A DNA stretch of 64,000 nucleotides from Clarkia xantiana subsp. parviflora. Lineage: Eukaryota; Streptophyta; Magnoliopsida; Myrtales; Onagraceae. The notes beneath the pieces were generated by a model. That model was not told the origin of the DNA. It saw only the letters and a program-made list of their open reading frames with translations, and searched no databases. Shown piece after piece: positions 57,986-64,000 of this stretch. Each line of letters starts with the position of its first letter. Positions within the stretch are counted from its first letter, which is position 1. The position numbers and the translations under genes are program-made. The stretch covers positions 27,983,756 to 28,047,755 of the forward strand of contig JAPTYO010000009.1 in assembly GCA_036873135.1 (NCBI GenBank). Reading direction: 5' to 3'.

Positions 57986-60126
57986 TCAGGCCTTGTTCAA
58001 GTCGCGGAAGTCGACACACATCCGCCACTTTCCGTTACTCTTTCGCACCAGCACTGGGTTAGCCACCCAAGTCTGGAATCGGAGCTCCTTGATGAATCCA
58101 GCATCGAGCAGTCTGCCCACCTCCTGCTGGATCGCGATCCTCTTGTCTGCGCCCATCGGACGCCTTCTCTGCGCGATAGGCTTGATTGCGGGGTCTATCT
58201 TCAGCTCGTGCACTATCACGTCGGGACTGATTCCGGGCATATCACTCGGGGACCAGGCAAACAGCTCCTTAAACTCCTTCAAGAGCTCGATCAACTCTCG
58301 GGCTCTTTCCTCCGACAAAGCAGAGCCGATCTTCACCCTCCTCTGAGGCCCATCGATCTCCACTTCTTTCAAATCCTCCATGGGGGCGGGACGCCCATAC
58401 TCCTCTCGAGGATCAGTATCAGTCTGAAGGACAGTCATTGTCTCCCTCCTTCTTCGTCGGGTGGCGTTAACGTAGCATTTTCGCGATGCCACCTGGTCAC
58501 CCTTGACCTCTCCAACTCCGTTATCAGTTGGAAACTTCATCTTCTGGTGGACCGTCGAGGCGACCGCCATAAGAGGGTTGATAGTGGTCCTCCCGATGAT
58601 CGCGTTGTATGCCCCCGCAGACTCCACTACGACGAAATCCACGTTTCGCTTCTCCATCTTCCAGCCACTACCAAACTCTACTGGTAAGGTAATCATTCCC
58701 AACGGGTAGGAAGTGGAGCCGGAGAATCCCACCATCGGGAAGTCCACCTGTGTCTGTTCCTTCTTCGTCTTTCCCATGGCCTCCAAAGCGTCCATGAAGA
58801 GAATATCGGAGGAGCTCCCTCCGTCTATCAGGATCCGCTTCATCTCGAATCCGTCCACATCCGGGGTCACGACTAAGGCGTCGTCGTGAGGGCTCTCCAC
58901 GCCAACTAGATCCTCCGCTGAAAAAGAGATCACCATTTCCTCCTTCAGGGTCCACGACCGGGACCTTTTTCCTAACACCACCGCGGCAGATATGCGCGAA
59001 GCATAGTTCTCTCTGGAAGCGGAGGTATCACCTCCCGCTGCCATTCCTCCGTGGATGACGTTAATAGTTCCCCGCCTCTCCTTGCGGGCACCTGATCCCG
59101 AAGCCTCATGCTCGACCTTCTTCTTCTTCGGGGACCGGTCGCGGGACTTGGAACGGGATCGGGACCGACTTCTGGAACGGGATCGGCACCGTCCCTTCCC
59201 GACGAACTCTTTCAGCTTTCCCTTCTGGATCAGCTTTTCAATCTCCTTCTTCAGCTCCCGACAATTCTCAGTGTCGTGACCATTGGCACGATGGTAGTGA
59301 CAGTAACGGTCAGGGCGGCCTCCTAGGAATTCACCTTCTTTCCTCGGGGGGTATCGAGCTAGACCTTGCCGATCCATCACAGCTAGCACGGAGGTCATCG
59401 AGCTGTTGATGGGGACACTTCGACCTTCGCGGTTATCCTTCTCCGGAGGACGCCTGTCCTCCCTTTTCTCGGGACGACCACGGTTCCTACTTCCCTCCGT
59501 CTTGTCGCTCCCCTTGCGATCATCCGACAGCTTGGACGATGGCTTTCCTCTTGCCGACCTCGGGGGATCGAGCTCTCCAGCAGCAATCTTCGACTCCTGG
59601 ACGTCGATTTGTTGTTTCACCCTCGCCTGCAGGGCCTCCATGCTCCACACAGCCTTCGCGGCTACGCTATGCATCAGGTCGGAACCGTACGGAGCGCTCA
59701 AGTTCCTTAGGAAAGTACGAATCATCTCTCCCTCCGAGATTTCTTCGTCAATCTCCGCAGCACTAGCAGTGAACCGTTGGTAATAGTATGCCAACGATTC
59801 ATCGGGCCTCTGCACCACCTGGGTTAAAGTCCTCACGCTCTTCAGAAGACGTCTTCGACCCTGATACTGCTTGATAAAGCGGTCATGCATATCGGCCCAG
59901 CAGGTGATGCTTCCTGGAGGGAGGCTGAAGAACCAAGTCATGGCCCTTTCTCCCAGGGTTATCGGGAACAATGAGCATATGGGATCATCATTCGATGTTC
60001 GTCCCATACAGGCCTGGACGTGCCTCTGCACATGGCGAACTGGGTCCCCCTCACCGTCATACTCCTTGATGGTCGGAATACCTAGCCCAGGCGGGGCTAC
60101 GATATATCGATCAGCCGCGGCACAAA
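57986..60126 (-). pseudogene. gag: Gypsy-2 Gag core, protease and RT fingers
   Basis: Open from about 60126 (first ATG 60031) to the TGA at 57986. The Gag core has IPTIKEYDGEGDPVRH upstream of the ATG, then GERAMTWFFSLPPGSI, DRFIKQYQGRRRL, DESLAYYYQRF. A knuckle YCHYHRANGHDTENC is followed by an Arg-Ser repeat tract (59140-59200). TINVIHGG leads without a stop into protease: DGGSSSDILF (DGGSS at 58825-58811), GFSGSTSYPLGMITLP, YNAIIGRTTINP. RT begins with DPAIKPIAQRRRPM and ends WRMCVDFRDLNKA before the TGA. Confidence 0.9.
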
Positions 60127-60810
60127 AGGATGGCTGGACCGATCCCTCAGCTCCGATGTCATCTGCTTCTGATCACCCATGCAGATGCTCACGATCTTCA
60201 CCACCTGATCGGGGGTGATGGGGCCATTCAGGGGAATGGTCCTGTTTTGCACTGGTCCAGGGCCGTCGACCACGAACTTCTCCAGGTGTGCTGGTTCGTT
60301 GCCCTTATTCCTGAGCGGAACCTCCTGTTCCTCCGGGTCCACCCTCGGCGGTGGTGGTGGTAACTATTCTCGCGGAGGCAACTCCTCCGCTCTCCTGGCG
60401 GCCTCTCTCTTATCCAGCAAGGCCTCCATAGCGGCCAAGAACATGGGCATAGCCTCCGCTACTGCCTTGGCCAACTCCGAGTTCGAAGACGACCCTTCTT
60501 CCCTTCGCGGGACTCCTTCTCTTCCATGGCCCACCGGGTTTGGGGGAGCCTCATCTTCCTCCCTACGCGGGACATCCTGCCTATTCGTCTCAGCGTCTCG
60601 GACTGAGACCTCATAGCCATCACCTTGCCCCCCTGTCTGGGAGAGAGCAGGGTTCTCGCCTTGTTCAGCAACGCGTTCTGGCAACGGGGAGTTCACAGTT
60701 CCTGCGGGACGAGAACTGCCAGCCTGAACTTGCTTCTTCTTGCCACCACCGGCCATTGATCTGGTAGAAGCTATTTTGGCTTTTCGTAAGCTTCCCACAG
60801 ACGGCGCCAA
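60097..60810 (-). pseudogene. gag: Gypsy-2 Gag N-terminal region
   Basis: It starts at ATG 60810, directly after the primer site (MAPSVGSLRKAKIAS), with a Gly/Glu/Arg-rich disordered part. TAG at 60364-60366 interrupts it, and the same frame continues (DPEEQEVPLRNKGNEPAHLE, DQVVKIVSICMGDQKQM) until a frameshift near 60126-60140 links it to the Gag core frame. Confidence 0.82.
60791..60809 (-). promoter_or_regulatory. Primer-binding site, gypsy-2
   Basis: The minus strand reads TGGCGCCGTCTGTGGGAAG, one base from the LTR. It is nearly the same as the gypsy-1 site. The first nine bases fit tRNA-Asp. Confidence 0.75.
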
Positions 60811-61569
60811 TGTTGGATCACGGGCGAAGCTCCGTTACGTCCTTGACGGAAAGCTTGGACTCCTGGGCTCCGCGTAATCCTGCAAAAGGGGATGACCTGG
60901 GTGGTGACCCAGAATCCCTCTCCGATGCTTAAATGAGTACGGTGATCAATGGGTGGTAAGCAAAGTGTAAGTTCGTATTAGCGTAGATGGTTTTATGAGG
61001 TAACCTCCTCCTTTATATAGAAGGAGGAGTTACTCAGTTACCTGTTACTGCGCTTGGCAGTTATACCCACGATTCCATGTATCTCGCCATGATTCCGTAT
61101 ATCTCGGCTGGGATTCCATATTTCTCGCCCCACGCTCCGCGTATCTTACCCGTACCTCCGCGTATCTCGGGCACGCCCTGCGTATTTCGGGGGAGATTAT
61201 CTATATCTCAACCGTCTTCCCACTACTCTCATCTAGTAGGAGGGTTTCTCGGTCTTATCCTTTGATTACAAGTCTCGACTCCTGTCGGGGACTCCAGAGT
61301 TGTCTCATTCTAGATCACCACCCAGGACCTTCAGTCTCTACGGGACAGGTCCAGCCTCTGCGGGGCTTTATTATCGGGGCCTTTACGAAGGCATATCGGG
61401 GCCTACTCAGAGGCTTCTTATCGGGAGCGTTCAGCTCATTCATCGGGACCGCTAAAGTCGGGACCCTTCGTGCTGGGCCTCTGGGCCTTCAAGGCTTTTC
61501 ACGAGGCCCACTGGACCTATGCCGTCCAGTGGCTGTTAACGGGGCTAACGATTACATCGGAACCCATCA
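60811..61569 (-). repeat. 5' LTR of gypsy-2
   Basis: 759 bp, near-identical to 53287-54047. TATATAAAGG box on the minus strand near 61020. Confidence 0.93.
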
Positions 61570-61770
61570 ACTACTATTTCACTTTTTAGTTTTCACATTT
61601 TGCTTCCGTTTTCATTCACTCTGGCAAACCAATATAGTGCTTTATTTATCAACCCAAATTCGCCGCATCCTTGCTCTCCCAAGGAAAGAATCTTGGTCGG
61701 AGTCGCCACCGCTGGTCCTTCAAACCCTAATCGAGAAGCGTCTTTTCTACGATCACTTTCCAAAACTCCC
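61570..61770 (+). other. 5' leader of the 61771 gene
   Basis: Continuation of 53286 after the duplicated ACTAC. Pyrimidine-rich, leading to ATG 61771. No frame of its own is supported. Confidence 0.5.
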
Positions 61771-63980
61771 ATGGCCTCTTCGATTCCCCCGGGTAGGTCT
61801 TCTGGTTTCATTCCTTCTTTCCCTAACCCCCTTAAGGTGAATAGGTTATCAGGCGTTACTTTTATAAAAGCAATGACGCTGGCCAATCTCAGCGATGCTG
61901 AGAGACCTCGATATGGTGGCCCTATTGATGAAGCTTACCTGCTCGTCCAGGAGAAGTCCCTATATTCGCCGGTAAAATTGAAGCAGGACTTCGATTTCCC
62001 TTCTATTACGAATTAGAAGAGCTCTACGGGCACTATGGGGTGCATCCCTGCCAATTCACTGTCAACGCACCGTTTTTGGGTGGGTTTTCGTTGTCTGTGT
62101 GACGTTTACGGATGGAAGTATAGCCTTCAACTTTTTAGGTGTTTCTTCCAATTGGTGTGTAGCCCACAATTAATCGTCAGCTTCAAGAGTGCTGGCCTCC
62201 CTCAGATGATCAGTTTTCTTGGAGATCAGCTAGGAAGTTAGTGACGTGATTGAAATCTTTCAATTACAACATGAAAGATTATTATTTCTTTTGTCGAGAG
62301 GGTGTTTCATGGCCCATCAATCCTTATATTGGCGGCAACGGTGCCCCTTCTCTACATGGCTTAACTCCGGAGGATCTTGCCACTGTTGGCAAAATTAATG
62401 CCTTGGTCACTCAAAAAGACATCGAGCCTTGGCACTCTGTCAATGACACAACAAAAGAGGCTCTTATTCAGGCGGGAATACGTCTTCACCTAGAAGATAT
62501 TCTGATTAGCTAGGTAACTTTATTTCTCCCATAGTTACATTTTGAACATTTTCTTGCTTTATGTAGGTATCTTTACGAAGCTTTTTCGTGACCAGGCGGC
62601 AACAGGGGTTCCAATACATCCTGATTCCCCAGCCACTGATGTTGCTGGTGAAGTTCCTCCTACTGGCAAGATGTTTGCTGCTGGCGAGGTTCCTCCTACT
62701 AGCGAACTGTCTGCTGCTGGCGAGGTTCCTGTTATTGACACCTCTGCCGCGGAAAAGACGCCTAAGACCAGGACCAAAAGGAAGGCCAAACGTGATATTT
62801 ATTCAAAGAAGAATGATATTGAGTCTCCTAAGAGAATCAAAGTGACCGCTGCTACTCCGATAACAACGGTCCTTGAAATGGGTGCTTCTGTTGCATCTGA
62901 TGTTCTTCCAAGCTCCTCGCCTGTTGCTGAAGGTACAAAAGCTCATCAACCTTGATTCTCTTCTGACGAGTAATTTTTCATATTTTTCGATTTTGTTTCT
63001 TTGATAGAGGTAAGATCGAAGGGTAAGGACATCGCCGACCCGTCTGCTTCTCAGGCCATGACAGGCCTGAAGTTTGAGGGTCCTCCTTTTAATTGGAAGA
63101 TGCCTCACCATGCCCCCGATGGTTTGGCCGGGGAAGTCGACTGGAATCCACTTGCCTCTCTGAAGGGGTATCAGCTAAAAGAGGGTCATTCTCTTGCTAA
63201 TTGGAATATGGCGTTACATCTTGTTAATGCTTCGATGCCCCCACAAGACCGTCCCCGCTTATTGACATAGGCTGGAGAGGTTGATGAAGTTGTTCGTATA
63301 CTTCTGCATCGACAGACTAAGGTAAAGAGATGCGTATTCTTTAATATATCCTTTTGAACCTTCTATCATCAATCTCTGATTGATCTGCTCATTTTTATCT
63401 ATCGGGCTTCTCGAGATTTCCTTCAGGTTTCCAGTTTAAACCTCGATCTTAACAAGGATTTATCTTCTCTTAGGGAGAAGTTTGCAGCTCTTGAGGCTGT
63501 GAAGGAGAAGAGAAGGAGCGCCTTCAGTCAAAGGTGGCCCAATTGAAGGAGGACGTGCTTCATCTGAACAAGTCCCTCGCCACGACTACTGAAGATCTCT
63601 CTGTTTGCAAAGAGACTTTGAGGGTTTCTCTGATCCTTAATGCAGAGTATGGCAGTGTCCGACGGATGTCGACTGCCGTCTTGGAGAATCTTCGTTCCAA
63701 AGTGGCCTCTACTTAGCAGGAGATTGCTGCTTTGAAGGCTAAAGTTGTAGAGAGCGAGGCGGCTTCGTCACAAGTCGTAGCCTTATATAAAACCAGCCTT
63801 GATTTTTAGCAGGATGCTGCTTTTTCTTGTGGAAGCATGCTTCTCTCAACTTTCGGATCAGTGGTCAAGGATATTGAAGCGATGCATCCCGGTTTTGACT
63901 TCTGGAAGGTAGAGGCACTCCGGGAATATCTCGCCGAGAAGGCTAATGCTAAAAAGAACAAACTTAAGAACAGTGTATAA
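61771..63980 (+). pseudogene. Transposase_28-like intron-containing gene of remnant I, broken
   Basis: Start MASSIPPGRSSGFIPSFPNP. Two opposite frameshifts (near 61985 and 62070) bracket LRFPFYYELEELYG. Then FWVGFRCLCDVYGWKYSLQLFRCFF, YYFFCREGVSW and EALIQAGIRLH match the gypsy-1 antisense gene. Candidate GT-AG introns are 62514-62566, 62933-63007 and 63322-63426. The second joins GAA-G|AG-GTA in frame. The middle exon has repeated AAGEVPPT words and a basic tract. The last exon (63427-63980) is a coiled coil with two TAG stops and one shift, ending in VVKDIEAMHPGFDFWKVEAL, parallel to YLVDHIFRIDPQFPVGDLG. Not functional as is. Confidence 0.7.
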
Positions 63981-64000
63981 ATCGTTTAGTCTCTCTTTTC

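Larger units (their letters stand above)
53287..61569 (-). mobile_element. Gypsy-2: recent Tat-type Ty3/gypsy element
   Basis: 8,283 bp on the minus strand. LTRs at 60811-61569 (5') and 53287-54047 (3') differ by about five substitutions and one small indel. ACTAC is duplicated at 53282-53286 and 61570-61574. Order: LTR, TGGCGCC primer site, gag, protease, RT, two RNase H domains, integrase, tandem arrays, polypurine tract, LTR. Two stops and two frameshifts break the single long frame. No chromodomain. The Tat assignment rests on the archaeal-type RNase H between the connection RNase H and integrase. Confidence 0.93.

Noticed and set aside
57635..58687. 350-codon plus-strand frame opposite gypsy-2 pol
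   Set aside because: It is the complement of the RT and protease coding region. It shows no similarity to the antisense gene family and no domain.

Overview
This is plant nuclear DNA made almost entirely of LTR retrotransposons. I see no intact host gene. The evidence is several Ty1/copia-type elements primed by initiator-Met tRNA, two Ty3/gypsy elements of the Tat type (separate archaeal-type RNase H, no chromodomain, TGGCGCC primer site), a foldback transposon, long AT microsatellites and a eukaryotic Ser(AGA) tRNA-like gene with a pol III T-run. An angiosperm is likely; I cannot name the species.

Layout. 1-3271: AT-rich DNA with an 812-bp foldback element. 3272-3352: decayed tRNA-Ser. 3368-5865: 5' fragment of copia A. 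5866-34718: a four-level nest. Copia F (minus strand; pieces at 5866-6463 and 33522-34718) received copia B (6464-33521, target duplication ATATA). B received copia C (10816-18987, minus, GTTAG/GTAAG) and gypsy-1 (20881-31333, CCGAC). 34719-35505: two head-to-head LTR pieces. 35506-38830: copia E (minus, decayed). 38831-41654: remnant G, an antisense-type gene joined to an LTR. 41655-49182: copia D, the most complete copia coding region, lacking its 5' LTR. 49188-53286 and 61570-64000: Tat-type remnant I with tandem arrays, an LTR and an intron-containing gene, split by gypsy-2 (53287-61569, minus, TSD ACTAC, nearly identical LTRs).

How the parts work together. Copia D and gypsy-2 keep recognisable gag, protease, RT, RNase H and integrase, but both are disabled. 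Copias B and C share a derived non-coding block where D has protease and integrase, so they look like a non-autonomous subfamily. Gypsy-1 has no RT, RNase H or integrase. It encodes Gag, then protease fused to a second partial Gag, then tandem arrays of covarying hairpins, then an antisense gene with GT-AG introns that splices to one 693-codon frame. Divergent relatives of that antisense gene occur at 40266 and 61771. The most unusual features are the antisense gene family, the Gag-Pro-Gag' arrangement, and the hairpin-unit arrays found in three Tat-type elements. All coordinates of degenerate elements are by eye.
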